DNA of 64,000 nucleotides, from positions 81,909 through 145,908 of the forward strand of contig NXFV01000371.1 of assembly GCA_002803225.1 (NCBI GenBank). Direction: 5' to 3'. Origin of the DNA: Gamarada debralockiae (lineage: Eukaryota > Ascomycota > Leotiomycetes > Helotiales > Hyphodiscaceae). Of this stretch, positions 45,479 through 57,342 are shown one piece after another. The notes under the pieces are model-generated. The model searched no databases, was not told the origin of the DNA, and worked only from the letters and a program-made list of their open reading frames with translations. The first letter of the stretch is position 1, and the number at the start of each line of letters is the position of its first letter. The position numbers were made by a program, and so were the translations under genes.

Positions 45479-46413
45479 ATTCGCAAGTTATGATTGTCAA
45501 AAAAGCAAAGTCGTGAGCTCTAGGAAATTTAGGAAGTTTTGTAAACAATGGCTTTGTGCGGATTTGCGATTGAGGTTGGTGGAGCACGCGCGAGGCTACC
45601 AGTGAATATTTAGCGCCGGAGTGGATAAACTAAACACCGAAGTATTTCTGAATATCCTGGTTTCCGAATTCGAATTACAAATGCAACTCGTCCTATACAT
45701 CTCATTGCACAACGACGACTGAATGTGGTATTACTGGAGTCTATCAATCGCAGATCTTGAACATAAAATGGCTTCGAATGCTGTCTCAATGGGTAAATTT
45801 TGGTCTCCTGAATCGTATGAGCTTCGGCTTACAATCGCAGCTACCGCCACCGGCGCAAATTTGGGAGTAGATCTCAAGCCCGCAGGTCAAGCTTCTGCCA
45901 ATATCAAGGTAAACCCAGCTTCATAATTTCTATGGCAGTTTTTAATTGGTGAATTGATAGCCCTGCTGTGTATGCAAAGACGAGAAAGCTTCCCGAGACG
46001 AATGCATGCTTTTCAGCAATGCGAAGGATCCCCAAAAGGACTGCGCTTCGACGATCGATAAGTACAAGAGCTGTATGGCGGGCTTCGGATTCCAGCTTCC
46101 ATAGAGATATTTTGGGGTATAAGGACAGAATTGGAGGATTATTAGATGTTGTACAATACTAAGAGGGCATTGCATGGCCATGGCGCATCGGGAACCACGG
46201 ATTACTGTACATATTTGGTTGGGAACAAAATCACAGCTCTGGAAAGGAAGTCTGCCAAAATTAAGACAAATGCATTTCTGCCTATGTCGTTTGATATGAT
46301 CTTAATGACCTACTCATACAGCAATTCAGCTCCCACAAAATTTCCAGACATCGCAAATATGATCTCTCACTCCGAGCGCCTTCCATCTCAGGATATGCCA
46401 AATCGAAATGGTA
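45479..46413. other. Intergenic region between RanGAP and COG6
   Basis: Contains the RanGAP promoter and the COG6 3' flank. The plus frame at 45723-45926 has no recognised domain. Confidence 0.4.
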
Positions 46414-49008
46414 TCATAGTCCCGCAAGTACGCTTTGAATTCCCACACTTCCTGAATCGTCTCGTTTCATAACAAATGCTTTGAAATCTGCCTTCTGTAA
46501 CTTCTTCCCTGCGCCGCCTGATTGGAAGTTCCTTGACCTTTCTCGGAGAGCTTCCGGTCCAATAATGAACAAGTTGCCAATCTCGCTCAGCACTTCCACG
46601 TTCGCCTCGGTCTCCTTGTTCAATGGCCATTCCTTCAGTGTAGAGACGTATTTGGAGATATCCTTTGTGACCATCAAACCACCTGTTGCATTGACTTGCC
46701 ATTTCTTGAAATGTTCGAATAACAGATCTCGAATGCTGATGGCGAGCTCGCAGCTGAAGATTTCCAGATTCTGACCATCGATGGCCATGGATGAGAGTGT
46801 CGTCACCCGATTCAGGAAGTTGCAGATCGAGAGACATGTCGCCGTTTGCAAGGTTTCCAGGTATCCAGAGCCGGCTCGACCACCATCAAGATCGCTGTCC
46901 TTTGGCCGGAAGTCCAACTTCTTCTGAGCTAATAGCTGTTTCCCAATCCAATTGAGAACAACATTGACGGTCTTTCGCATGATTTCGCTCGTCTTCATCT
47001 CAATTCTCTCCACTCCTGTTTTTGCTTGCAATTCCATGGATCGTCGCACGGTCGTATTTGATTCTGCGAGACGAATTAGGACTGTGTTGATGAAACGTGA
47101 CATAATGTTCGTAATCGTGATAGCCGGCTGCAAGGAAGGAAGATATGCGAGATCGGGCTCTGTCTTGGCAGTCTCCTGGGAAGTAGCTTGGTCCGTAGCT
47201 GCATCGAGAGCAGTCTCGATGTAAACCTGTCCCATACTTGTCAAAAGGAGATTGAGAAGGGCGGAAACATCTTTGGGAGTTTCGCTTCCACTTCCCAGCT
47301 CCAGAGCCCTTCGTACACCTTCTGCCAGCCATTTGAGCATCCGCTTGGCATTCGGAATGCTCAGAACACCGTCATCTTCTGAAACTTCAATTTCGTTCTT
47401 GTTCTTGTCGGTATCTCGTAGGCCAGCCACCCTCAACATCATAGCTTTCTGGGTTGGGGTCAATTCCGACGATTCCAGACGGTCAATGTAGGCATCCTTG
47501 GCAGATGACAGGAGCTGAGTGCCTTGCTGAGCGAGAGAAGCCATGAAACCGGTGGGGACCTTCTTTCGCCGCGAATGATAGATCGTGAACTTGAAGAGTA
47601 ATGAAGAGTACAATTCTTCCAAACTCTTCCGTTCTCTATCAATATATGAGTTTCCAACTAGATATGGAACGAAAAGCTCATCCAATTGTTGGTCAAGACT
47701 CAGTGCCGTCTGCGCAGAAGCTTGTTCTGGGTGTTCGGTCAACCCGTGTGCCTTCAAATCCTCAATCAAATTGTTGATATAGCTTCTCGACGCATGTAGA
47801 GACCGTAAGAAAGCAAGAGAAGATATCGTGTCCGCCTTCTCCAACACCATTTCCAGACGCTGCTGTATAGATTGCTGGAAGATTCTCTGAATGAACTTGA
47901 CCAATACTACTTCGTAATATGGGAATGCCCGTTTTATGATGAAGGATTCCTCCTGCATCACGACTCGAACCTCGTCTATCAATGACTGAAGACTGGGCTC
48001 GACGCCAGGAGGATCCGAATCGGGATCTGCCAGCTTCTCCCATGTCTCGTTGTCGGTCGTCACCTCTTCCGTAATCAATTGGCTTCGATCGATGAAGAAC
48101 TGATGTTGGTTGACGAATAAAGCCACAACACTGGCGCCTCCGTTGAAGTCGTGCAAGACCTTGGCACACTCCAACATATCATCGAAATTCTGCCTCCGAT
48201 AGCTGTCATCAAATTGCTTGAGCAAGTCCTTCTCCAGGGTTTCCGAGAATTTTTCTATTAGCTCCCTCGTATTGTGGCCTCTATATCCCACAACGCCGTT
48301 CGAAACGCCATTGACCTTCTTTGCGCCATTCGTCTGGGCCCAAGATGAAGGATCTAGCCTTTGGCTCATTCTCATGAGCTGCCTAGCAATAATGGCACAT
48401 CGGACCTTCTGCTCTCCACTGCCTTGCCGCCGTATCATTTCCTCCAGCGATGTGAGCTGGCCTGCTTCACTGACTTCTAGCCAACACTGTATCAGGAAAT
48501 TCGCGTCCAGCGCCCGCCGCCTTTGCTTGTCCAAATCCTCAAGCCTTTCTCCTATCTGCACAGCAATATTACCACCTCCATCCTGCCGACCATTTCGATC
48601 ACTACCATTTGTTCCGTTCGGGTGATTCAGGGAGATATCAAGGGTTTCGAAGGAGTCTATCGACTGATCCAGCTTCCTCCCCAAAGTGTCGAGTGTTTGA
48701 TCATGTTGTATCTCGGCGCGCTTCACAGAGGTTTGAAGCTCATTCTCGCGTTCGCTCAACTCGTCTGATAAAGTTGCAAGCTGCGATAGAGCATTTTCGA
48801 AGGTCCTAATCAGAGGTTTGGGGTCGAATGCTTGCTGCGCTGGACCAGATCGTCGGTTTGCAGGGACAGCACTATCGGAGAGCTCCTCCACAAAATCCCT
48901 TACAATAAAATCCTTGTTCGAGAAGTTCTCCAAAGTAAAGCTGGGCCCTCGTGGGAAGATCGGCCTCCCTCCAGTGGTGAGGATTGAGGCACTATCCGTA
49001 GATGCCAT
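46414..49008 (-). CDS. COG6: Conserved oligomeric Golgi complex subunit 6
   Basis: A single uninterrupted frame of 864 residues starting at the ATG 49006-49008. The N-terminal third has a coiled-coil (LSDELSERENELQTSVKRAE). The middle has the COG6 helical-rod pattern with YYEVVLVKFIQRIFQQSIQQ and DQQLDELFVPYLVGNSYIDR, then ERKSLEELYSSLLFKF. The end shows the conserved FKAFVMKRDDSGSVGIQSVL and stops at once. COG6 belongs to lobe B of the COG tether, which catches retrograde vesicles at the Golgi and keeps glycosylation enzymes in place. The gene is slightly longer than many relatives. It shares a short divergent promoter with NUS1. Confidence 0.93.
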   Translation of the reverse strand: MASTDSASILTTGGRPIFPRGPSFTLENFSNKDFIVRDFVEELSDSAVPANRRSGPAQQAFDPKPLIRTFENALSQLATLSDELSERENELQTSVKRAEIQHDQTLDTLGRKLDQSIDSFETLDISLNHPNGTNGSDRNGRQDGGGNIAVQIGERLEDLDKQRRRALDANFLIQCWLEVSEAGQLTSLEEMIRRQGSGEQKVRCAIIARQLMRMSQRLDPSSWAQTNGAKKVNGVSNGVVGYRGHNTRELIEKFSETLEKDLLKQFDDSYRRQNFDDMLECAKVLHDFNGGASVVALFVNQHQFFIDRSQLITEEVTTDNETWEKLADPDSDPPGVEPSLQSLIDEVRVVMQEESFIIKRAFPYYEVVLVKFIQRIFQQSIQQRLEMVLEKADTISSLAFLRSLHASRSYINNLIEDLKAHGLTEHPEQASAQTALSLDQQLDELFVPYLVGNSYIDRERKSLEELYSSLLFKFTIYHSRRKKVPTGFMASLAQQGTQLLSSAKDAYIDRLESSELTPTQKAMMLRVAGLRDTDKNKNEIEVSEDDGVLSIPNAKRMLKWLAEGVRRALELGSGSETPKDVSALLNLLLTSMGQVYIETALDAATDQATSQETAKTEPDLAYLPSLQPAITITNIMSRFINTVLIRLAESNTTVRRSMELQAKTGVERIEMKTSEIMRKTVNVVLNWIGKQLLAQKKLDFRPKDSDLDGGRAGSGYLETLQTATCLSICNFLNRVTTLSSMAIDGQNLEIFSCELAISIRDLLFEHFKKWQVNATGGLMVTKDISKYVSTLKEWPLNKETEANVEVLSEIGNLFIIGPEALRERSRNFQSGGAGKKLQKADFKAFVMKRDDSGSVGIQSVLAGL

Positions 49009-49331
49009 TGATGCTCTGCTTCCCAGCCAGCAGTACTACATCGAGATCTGAGATTATCCGGTTCCCCTTATTCTGCCAAATTGAGATGGCGATTCCGTTT
49101 ATGCATGTTATGTGTAACGTTGTCGATTCGAAGTCAGCGAGGTGGAGGTGGGTTTGATGAAACCCGGCCGGAGAACGGACCGACATTCGTGGCCTTGCGA
49201 ACTGGACTGCGCTCAACACCCCCAGCCTTCCGTGAATTCCAAGATTTCTGGAAATCTGACACCACGACCCAACAACGTTGGAAGCTGTCCAACTTGTCTA
49301 AACCCCTGTCGTTACTTGAAAAATTACAGCC
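49009..49331. promoter_or_regulatory. Shared divergent promoter of COG6 and NUS1
   Basis: Only 323 bases separate the start codons of COG6 (minus) and NUS1 (plus). No TATA box is obvious. Both promoters must sit here and may be co-regulated. Confidence 0.6.
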
Positions 49332-50455
49332 ATGCCTCGGGCAAGTCGAGAGACTGAAATATACCGTCGCGATGCCAAAAATAATCACAGCTTGTTAACT
49401 CCAGCAGAACGAGAGAAGCTCATCGCCGTAAGTTGGTAGGACGATTTGGACTGGCCACGTATTGACGAAATCTAGCCATATCTCCCAACACCTCCTTCAC
49501 GATCGCCGAACAGACGAGACAAAAGCCAGAAGATCCCTAGTATTCGTGTTGACAAACCCAAGACACGTTCAAGACTGGGAGTCAGAAAATTCCTGAAAAC
49601 TCAACTGCATGTTTTGGCCTTTGCCATAATACATACGATTTTCTCTGTCTATATACGGTTACGACAAGCATACCATGCAGTGAAGGATCGGATATTGGCT
49701 ATTCTCTACTATCATCATCGAACACCGGAGCTTATACAGAAAGATGTCAAAGGGCTGTCACGGTTGCCAGAGCATTTGAGTGTGATACTGAAGCTTGAAG
49801 ATGGAGGAAGAGGAGGTGCTGGGTTAGAAGCTCTGGTGGACGAGTTAGCAGAGATTGCAGCTTGGTGTGCTTGTGTTGGGATCCCAATGTTGTCCGTATA
49901 CGAGAAGACAGGTCAGCTGCATCGTTCCTTGGGATGAAAGCCTGCTAATATCCAGCAGGCATACTCAAAGGCTACGTCCCAGCAACCCACAGAGCCGCCA
50001 CGAGGAAACTATCCTCCTATTTCGGGCCTCAACATCCCGCCCTCTCCCTTCGGGCCCCCCACATCCCCTCAATGGAATCAGCCTCCAACACACCCACATC
50101 CGAAGCATCCACCCTCCCAGTCCCACACCTCTCAATTCTCCTTCTCTCCGCAGAAGACGGCCGCGACTCGCTCGTCGACCTAACCAAAACGCTAACCGAA
50201 ATGTCCCAACGCTCGAAAATCTCTTCCAACGACATCAGCATCGACCTAGTCGACGCCGAAATCTCAGAAAGCGTGATGGGGGAACCCGATTTGTTGGTCC
50301 TCTTTGGACCAACGGTAGAACTGTCAGGCTATCCGCCCTGGCAGATACGACTTACGGAAATCTTTCATGTACAAGATAATCATGGGGTTGGATATCAGGT
50401 GTTTTTGAGGGCTTTGTACAATTATGCTAATGCGCAGATGAGATTTGGACGATAG
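49332..50455 (+). CDS. NUS1: Dehydrodolichyl diphosphate synthase subunit NUS1 (NgBR-like)
   Basis: Three exons: 49332-49427, 49476-49911 and 49959-50455, with phases 0 and 1, giving 342 residues. Splice sites are GT-AG with a branch-like GCTAATA before exon 3. A hydrophobic segment near residues 60-85 anchors the protein in the ER membrane. The cis-prenyltransferase-like part shows LPEHLSVILKLE, AAWCACVGIPMLSVYEKTG, and the conserved C-terminus DLLVLFGPTVELSGYPPWQI, RLTEIFHV, NAQMRFGR. NUS1 has no catalytic site of its own but with Rer2/Srt1 forms the enzyme that makes the dolichol backbone for glycosylation. The C-terminal RxG-type motif is present (RFGR). Confidence 0.93.
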
Positions 50456-50490
50456 CGTTTTAGAGTTGTATATATGGGTAGAAGAAGAGA

Positions 50491-51346
50491 CTAGGCTTTC
50501 CAAAGCTTCATCTCACGAAGACTTGAGTCCCATTTGTAGACTGGGCCGGTTCCAACATTGTAGTAGTAGTAGTTGTCTGTCCCACCTTTGATCATGGCTC
50601 TTCTGAATGTGATGTTGATCCTCCCTCCATCCTCTGCATTCTTTACTGTCCGTTTCGGTATCGAATGAAGCCAGTTGGTTTGCATCTTGCCTCTCATCAA
50701 GATCATATCTCCATTAGCAAGAGGGAGCTTGATCGATTTCGTCTCTGGTGGAGGTAACACGTTGTCATTGGGAGGAACTGGCTTGTGCTTCATCAGGAAA
50801 TTCCTCTTGGCGCCAAGAGAGAAGGATGCAACGGCTGGATCAAGGCCAAGGAATCTCTCGTCGTCGCTGTAGTAGGAGATACTGTCCGAGCCTGAAGCGT
50901 AATAATTGACCAAGCAAAAGTTGAACTGGAATCCTGAGGCCTTCTCTGGGGAAACCCACAGCCCGTCCACGCACATGGGGATCGGTCGAGGAGGATATCC
51001 GGCATAGTCCTTGTCCTTTTGACTGGCTCCCCCCTTTTTGCATCAACTACTTCCCCATTCTCGTCGAGCCGTGAGGTTTCATCTATACCAATCACTGTAA
51101 TGTATCTGCCAGAGCAACAGCGTCTGAGAGAAAGTTGGAAAGCGGATGTACCTTGGGGGTTCGAATATCTGTCTCAACACCTTCTCGTTTGATCTTATAC
51201 TCAATTCTGTAGAAAGGCAACTCCCGACATAGAAATTGAAATACTTTTCGTTCCAAGTACTCTGGAATGTAGGGTTCAAAGTAGAGGAGATCGAGATTGG
51301 CCTGGTCATTGATGGCTCTCCCAACAGTAGATGGAAGAAATGCCAA
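50491..51346 (-). pseudogene. AlkB-like 2-oxoglutarate/Fe(II) dioxygenase (ALKBH2/3 type), decaying
   Basis: Two exon blocks on the minus strand. The first (about 51346-51152) has LDLLYFEPYIPEYLERKVFQ, FYRIEYKIKREGVETDIRTP. The second (about 51108-50491) has VIGIDETSRLDENGEVVDAK, YPPRPIP, FQFNFCLVNYYASGSDSIS, LMKHKPVP, DMILMRG, NWLHSIPKR and RINITFRRAM. These are the hallmark stretches of fungal DNA-repair AlkB proteins. The second iron ligand (His in NWLHS) and the 2OG-binding Arg (RINITFRR) are kept. The first iron ligand His of the HSD motif is Tyr (50869-50871). A shift in the six-C run 51029-51034 breaks the second block, and the exon join also needs a shift. It lies 35 bases from the end of NUS1, tail-to-tail. 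Confidence 0.82.
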
Positions 51347-52213
51347 CTCCGTAGAAATTGATTCTAGAAAGTACGGAATGGGAAACGGATAAGTAGAATG
51401 ATGAGAGAATTCCAGCTACTTTCCCAATTAGCCTCAGCATGAGCAGTTGGGAGGTATGTAGATCACGTGCTTTCAAGTGATTCGCCACCGTTCTTTTGGC
51501 ACATGCAAGTTGGCCCTCGCCTTCAGAAAGACGGGCTTTTCTTTGTAGGAGGTTTGAAAAAAGCGCCAAGTGTACGCTACTTGGTATTCAATGCCATTGT
51601 ATGAATTAGAGCGAAATTTGTATTGCTGAATGAAAATGTTGCAATAAGCTTGACTTCTTGACTTCTCAAGCACGCGAGCCTTGCCGCCATTTGGGACGAA
51701 AATGAATCAACAATTCACATCAATTAGCCATTCTTTGAAGATCGATCATAATCTCGTGTACTCGCGATTAAATTGAGCTATCTACTCTCATGAACCGTGC
51801 TATCGTTCGGTGGTCAAGTATTCTGCGTAGAAACGCCCCTGCAATGCATATGTAACCTCTTGTAGAACTCCCTCGCTATGCTCCTTTGAATGTATCGTAT
51901 CGTATGAACCATGGTTTCCTTCCACTTGTGTAAATGCACCCACTCCCTACCATTCAATGTCATGAAATCAAAGAAAACGCTTCCACTTCGCCCTAATAAG
52001 CCGATCGATAAGGCAGCCCTACAGGCCAAGGAATCCTAGCCTTGCCAGATGGAGACATAGCAAAAGACCAAGCAGAATCCCACTCGTGCAATCCAGGCTG
52101 CTCCACCAGGAATGAAAACGAGGCTTCAGTCCAAGGTCCATTCCCACTCCAATACCCAGCCTCCAGACGAGGCAAACGAAGACAGAATTGCAAACAGGGG
52201 AAAGAACGCTAGT
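51347..52213 (-). other. Intergenic region with an unrecognised coding-like fragment
   Basis: A minus-strand frame at 52193-51993 reads like protein (AGYWSGNGPWTEASFSFLVE, then PGLHEWDSAWSF) and could be an exon, but no family is recognised and no ATG is available. It starts about 20 bases after the MMS19 stop. The rest is featureless. Confidence 0.35.
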
Positions 52214-55200
52214 TTAACCGTCAGCCTCAACGAGATTGAACCAGTGCATCTTGGTGCGTTCCGCAGCGCTTCTAACAGTCCGTGAACAATCATCCAACGC
52301 TACATCAAGCTCCACCATGACCTTTGCCTTCCGCCGAAGCAACACTCGTCTCTCCACATGACTTACTAGCAAAGCGAGAACTTCGAGAGCAGCTGCTCGG
52401 CACTTGACCGACGCATCGGAGGGCGAATCATAGGTATTGTGTGTTCGATCGGTCATCCTATTGATGATGGAATCGACGTGGCCTGAGATAACGTTGGGGC
52501 AGGCGACAACGAGAGCCTGGATGAGAGAAATGTAACTGTACATAGTGTAATCATCGTTCTGAACGTTGGTTCCTTCGAGAACCAGCGGAAAGAAGGTGGC
52601 AGCATTTTCCTCGAGGATCTTAGGCTCCATGTAAGCAAAGATACCGGCCAGGGCGATAAGGCAGTTTTCTTTTTCATCCTTGTTCTGGGCTCCGCGCCAC
52701 ATGCCAATAAGATGATCGACGGTGAGCTGATAGACACGTTGTTTCCGAAGCTTGCGAATGACACAGAAGTTCTTCTCGTTCATGACTTGAGAGGGTGCCA
52801 ACAGGATGCGGAATGACTGAGCAACTTTACGGCCGACTCGAGGGTGAGTAATTCCGATGAGCATTTGAGCGATGAGCTCCTCGTCGGAACGGTCGCCAGC
52901 TGCGAGGCAAGCTGCTGTGAAGTAGGCCAACGTCTGATAGATACGGTCGACCTCGAGCTCGTCAGTCTTAGAGACACAGCTCGCTGCAAGATCAGTCATG
53001 GTCTTAACGAGTTTGTGGTCTTCATTTTCGATCTTCGCCATGGCAGCACCGAACTTGTTGATGAGGAGTTGCAAGAAGTGCAACATCGAGACGCGAGCGT
53101 AGGCAGAGCAGTCGTTGTTTTTGGTACTGATGGCATTCTTGATCATAGACATAGCCGTATTGCCAATGTGGATCTTGAGTTCATCCTTGTCCTGCTGCGA
53201 GGTTAGCGATGCATGAAAAGTTGTCAAGTAATGACTTACCTCGCGACGAATTCCTGCCACCAGTGACATTGACAAGACATTCGCCAAGCACTTCTCTGCA
53301 GGACCTTCTTCGAGATTCTGCTGCGACATATCGATCAAGTCGTTTGGCTTCTCTCCGCAAAAGAGGTACCAAATTTGACTTGGCTGCTTCTCCCGATTCA
53401 TCTCCCGGAACAAGAAATTGTTCAAACGAGTTGTCTGGTTAGAGCGAAGAACCAACGTGGTAATTCTGCCCAGCAAGCTGACAAACATATCGTTGATCTT
53501 TTCCTCTTTATCCAGAAGGATAGAGAAACCAATATAGGAAAGTTTTGCCAAGCTTCCACCGCCATGTTCTTTCTGCTCCAAAAACTTATGGTACAAGTCC
53601 ATAACGATCCAAGTGTAAGGGTTGGTCTCAGGGAGTAGAGCTGGCACAATGTCACCAGCAGCCTCCTCTTCCGCCAGAACTTCGTCGAACAATTGCAAAC
53701 CACGGTACATTGCTGCCAGAATGGCATTGGCATATGGCAACTGATCCCGAGCTAGAAGGATGCTGAAAAGCTTCTGCATGAGGCCTCTCTGGAATTCATC
53801 GAAAACTCGGAACTTGTAGTTCGCCGTGACATGTGGGGGAAGGGTAATATAATCAACCACGCAAGTTGCAGTGCACGCAATCTGCGTGAAAGTTTCCAAA
53901 ATGAAGAGTATCTCATTCATTTCTTCTGCGACGCGATCCTTGTCTGACGAGATGCGATTCGGAAGGTTTACTATGATTTTCGGGATTGTGATATTGCGAA
54001 AGCGCTCGGGGTCCTCCGCAGAAATCTGCCGGAGAGCGGCAACCACTTCGTTGTGGACAGCCTCTTTCTGTGATCGTTCCATGACGAGATCATTGAATTC
54101 TGAAATGGTCATGCCTTTTTGAGCGTCGGAGAGGAAAGCTGGAATCCGAGTCCCGAGCACCAAGCCCTTGATCGTGTTGATCCGAAACGGAGTATCGACG
54201 GCAGGCTCTCCGGAATCCCCTTCCAGCATAGCTTTGATTAACACGTCGTCCACAAGGCATTGTTGGAATGAGCGAAGACTCGATGCCACGGAGAGTTCAC
54301 CACTTTGAAGGCTTCGCACATAGTCGTTGTCTTGGATTGGGTTGAGAGCCGCAGTGATCGAAGCATCTCGTAAGTCTAATCGCGTCTGCAGAACATGGTT
54401 GAATACTCCCAGGAGAAGTGTCTTCTTTTCTCTAGAAGTCAAGTCGTCCCAGATGAGAAACATTCGCGGCAGAACATTTCTAATGACAAGATCAAAGGCG
54501 AAGTGAGATGCCGAGCCTAATGCCCGAAGAATTTGGCCGCTTCCCAACACATGCTGCGACTTTGAGTCTTGCAAACGTTGACTGCATTCCGTCGAAGTAG
54601 TTATGACGAATTGAGCCAGAGGTGTGTCCAGGGATTTCCAGTCCAAATTGACGTTGTCAAGCTTTCGTATGATTGCACTGAAGACGTCCAGGGTTCTCTC
54701 GATAAATTCGACGTTCGTGCCGTCCCAGACTTCAAATTTTAATTGATCCCAAATCTTAGAAGACCACTCGGCGATAGTTGAGGTCGAATACGCGCTGATA
54801 CATGTCTCGAAGGTTTCAAGAACAGTGTTCTACAACTTGTTAGTAAAGTCGACGCCAAGATTGAGGAGACTTACCTTCACATAAGCGGTAAGTGTGTCTT
54901 GAGATGTGTCCAGGCCGTCAAAGAGGTAAGGAAAAGTATGGGTGGCATAATTGTTATTAGACGCAAAGCAGCGACTAAGTAACAGCTGCAGTTCGTCTCG
55001 GGTAGGAACGGAAGGATCCGTGGTCTTTAGAGTAATGGGAAAATATCTACTGTACGAGTCCCAGATAATCTTGTAGCTCTCGGCATCGAGAGTCCAGCTT
55101 TGGCTGATCTCTTCGTACATCAGAAAAAGTACTTTTAGGCAACGAGGGTCTTTCTCAAATTCTGCCATGGAGACAAGGCCCTGGACAAATTGTTGAGGAC

Positions 55201-55855
55201 CCATATCTCTCGTAATTGTTGCGGAATATGTCTGAAGTAAAAACTCGAGGAGCTGGAAGACAACCAAACGGGTTGCCGGCAGCTGCTCTCGAAAAGAGGT
55301 GAGTGAGAAAACAGCCTTAGCAACAACCGACGCATCTCCTCTTGGGAAGCGTGCAGTCATTCTGGCAAGAGCTTGCAGTGAACGTGCCGTCCAGTTGACG
55401 CCTGCTTGAAAGTTGGGTATTTCATCCTTGTTCTCAAGTCGAACACACAAGTATTCAGCAAGTGCATGAACTGCAAATGTTAGCAAGCAAGCCAGGATTG
55501 TGGAGTATAACTTACGGTCAGCTCGCCCCAAGTCTGTTTGGAGATAAGTCAAAACCATTGATAAGAGCTTCATACCTAAAGGTAATTAGTATCATAACTT
55601 CAATTAGAGGTAGAGAAAACATTACCATCTCCTGCCTCAATTTGAGTTGCATTTCCATTTAAATATGGTTGCAACTCTTGAAGGAGGTTTGGAATAGCCA
55701 GAACTCCAAGGTCAATGCCTAAACAATGTCAGCCAGATCCAAACCTAGTAGAACCTCAAATGTGCAAACATACTGCCAGCAAAGTCTCGAGCAATCATCT
55801 CTCGTTGCTCCACATCTTGGGTCTCCATCCACTCCCTAACCGTGTGGTCTGCCAT
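52214..55855 (-). CDS. MET18: MMS19 / MET18, cytosolic Fe-S cluster targeting factor
   Basis: Six exons: 55855-55774, 55718-55626, 55575-55516, 55470-54875, 54829-53240 and 53194-52214. All introns are GT-AG and phases match, giving 1133 residues. The start gives MADHTVREWMETQDVEQREM. It is an all-helical HEAT-repeat protein; recognisable blocks are IPNLLQELQPYL, FQAGVNWTARSLQALARMTA, RCLKVLFLMYEEIS, SYSRYFPITLKT and TFPYLFDGLD. The C-terminal HEAT part ends at HWFNLVEADG. MMS19 is the adaptor of the cytosolic iron-sulfur assembly machinery that delivers clusters to DNA polymerases, helicases and XPD. The 45-base last intron is in frame and stop-free, so it is easily missed. Confidence 0.9.
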
Positions 55856-57342
55856 TTTATTTGTGTATGATCATTGATAGTTTATTCGGATACGAGAGAT
55901 AGAGGATAGAGGTTGTTGTATGACTTTCTAGGGTGTAACTATGTTAGCAATAGACCTCGAAGGTGAGTGAGTTTGAATTGATCGAAAATGGAAATCCTAT
56001 TAGATACAGAGCAAGATAGGGGTAAAACAGTAGAATCTCAACAACTGAGAATCTACAGATCTATAAGGCGTTGCATAAACCACCAAAGGGCATTACTTAC
56101 TGTCTTAGAGGAGTGTAGTGTATCTTCAGAATCGAAAAGTAGAAGTGTTGTCGGGGAGTGTAGGTGTCTAGCTAAGTTCTAGAGTATAACTATGTCAATG
56201 ATTCCGCGAAGGTGGGCATTTTAGAGTAATTTCATGCAGCGACAACAGGAGTATAGAGGGAGATTGCGGCAGAATTTCATATACAAACAGATGTATTGCT
56301 TGCAGACGTATAGAGAACAACGGGGAACATAATAGCATCACTTACTTGTTTTGCGGATGCTAAAAATCTAGTACGGACCACAATGTCGCAAACTCCAGTG
56401 TTGGTCGTGATCACAGAATCGCAAAGCCGAAGTGTTGACAAGGAGTGCGGGGTTGCGAAACCAGAAAAAAGGGGGAGAAGCAAAGATATCTCTGTAGAAT
56501 TGTTGTAGACTTGATAGGGGTAGAGACTAGTAGCTCTTTGCCAGCTTCCAAGCTTTGCAAAGAAGTACTTTTGTGTCGTGGCTCTTGATTGATCTGGACG
56601 GAAGAAGCAAAGTTGAGAATAACCTGGAGATTGATTTCACGATGGAAATTTCTGCCGGGCGGTCGTGGCGGCTATGGCGTCTACTAGATATGACGGAAGC
56701 GTCAGGCTAAGCCTCGGAGCTCACGATAAGTTCAAGGAGGGGAATCATGGGTTGGCACAATGAAGTCCAGAATAGGGCTGGATGCAGTGATTTACACATG
56801 GCTATAGAAAAAGTCTTTCTGTTATCGGTTTGGTTTTTCATGGCTATGGCTAGTCTAGGGGCTGTTCAAGGACAATGAGGCTTTCAAAGCCTTAAGCTTA
56901 GTAATCAACCCCACCAACAATGCCCCTCACTTCCGGTGAAGGATCAAAAATGGCGGTAGGTCGCATCGATTCATCGTGTCTCGAACTTCAACCGTTGATC
57001 GAAATTGGGTACCAGCATTAGACTTTGCTGGCTCGAATATATAGGCAGGTTGGCAGGGATTAAAGATCATAAAGTTTGGTCTGACAGTCAGTTGAATAAA
57101 GCGAGGAATTGAAGAAAATTTCTGATTGAAAGCCATTCTTCACTCTTCCCCCGAATTGCTATTTAGCATGTACTATTCATTGCAATACAGGGAACGGTTA
57201 TACGTTAAGCAAGCAATCTGTCTATATAGTTCTCCTCAACGCCAAGCCCCAAGTGTCTATTAATTCGATTGGACTCGCTCAGCTGGCTCGGGCAGAGACC
57301 CCAGCTCATCAAATCTTCTAGACTGGATTATCATCTCCGAGC
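55856..57342. other. Intergenic region upstream of MMS19 with diverged repeated phrases
   Basis: No supported gene. The phrase beginning CAGAATCG and ending GGAGTG occurs near 56128 and 56412, and another (CTAGNGTNTAACTATGT) near 55930 and 56180. They look like old local duplications. Confidence 0.4.
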
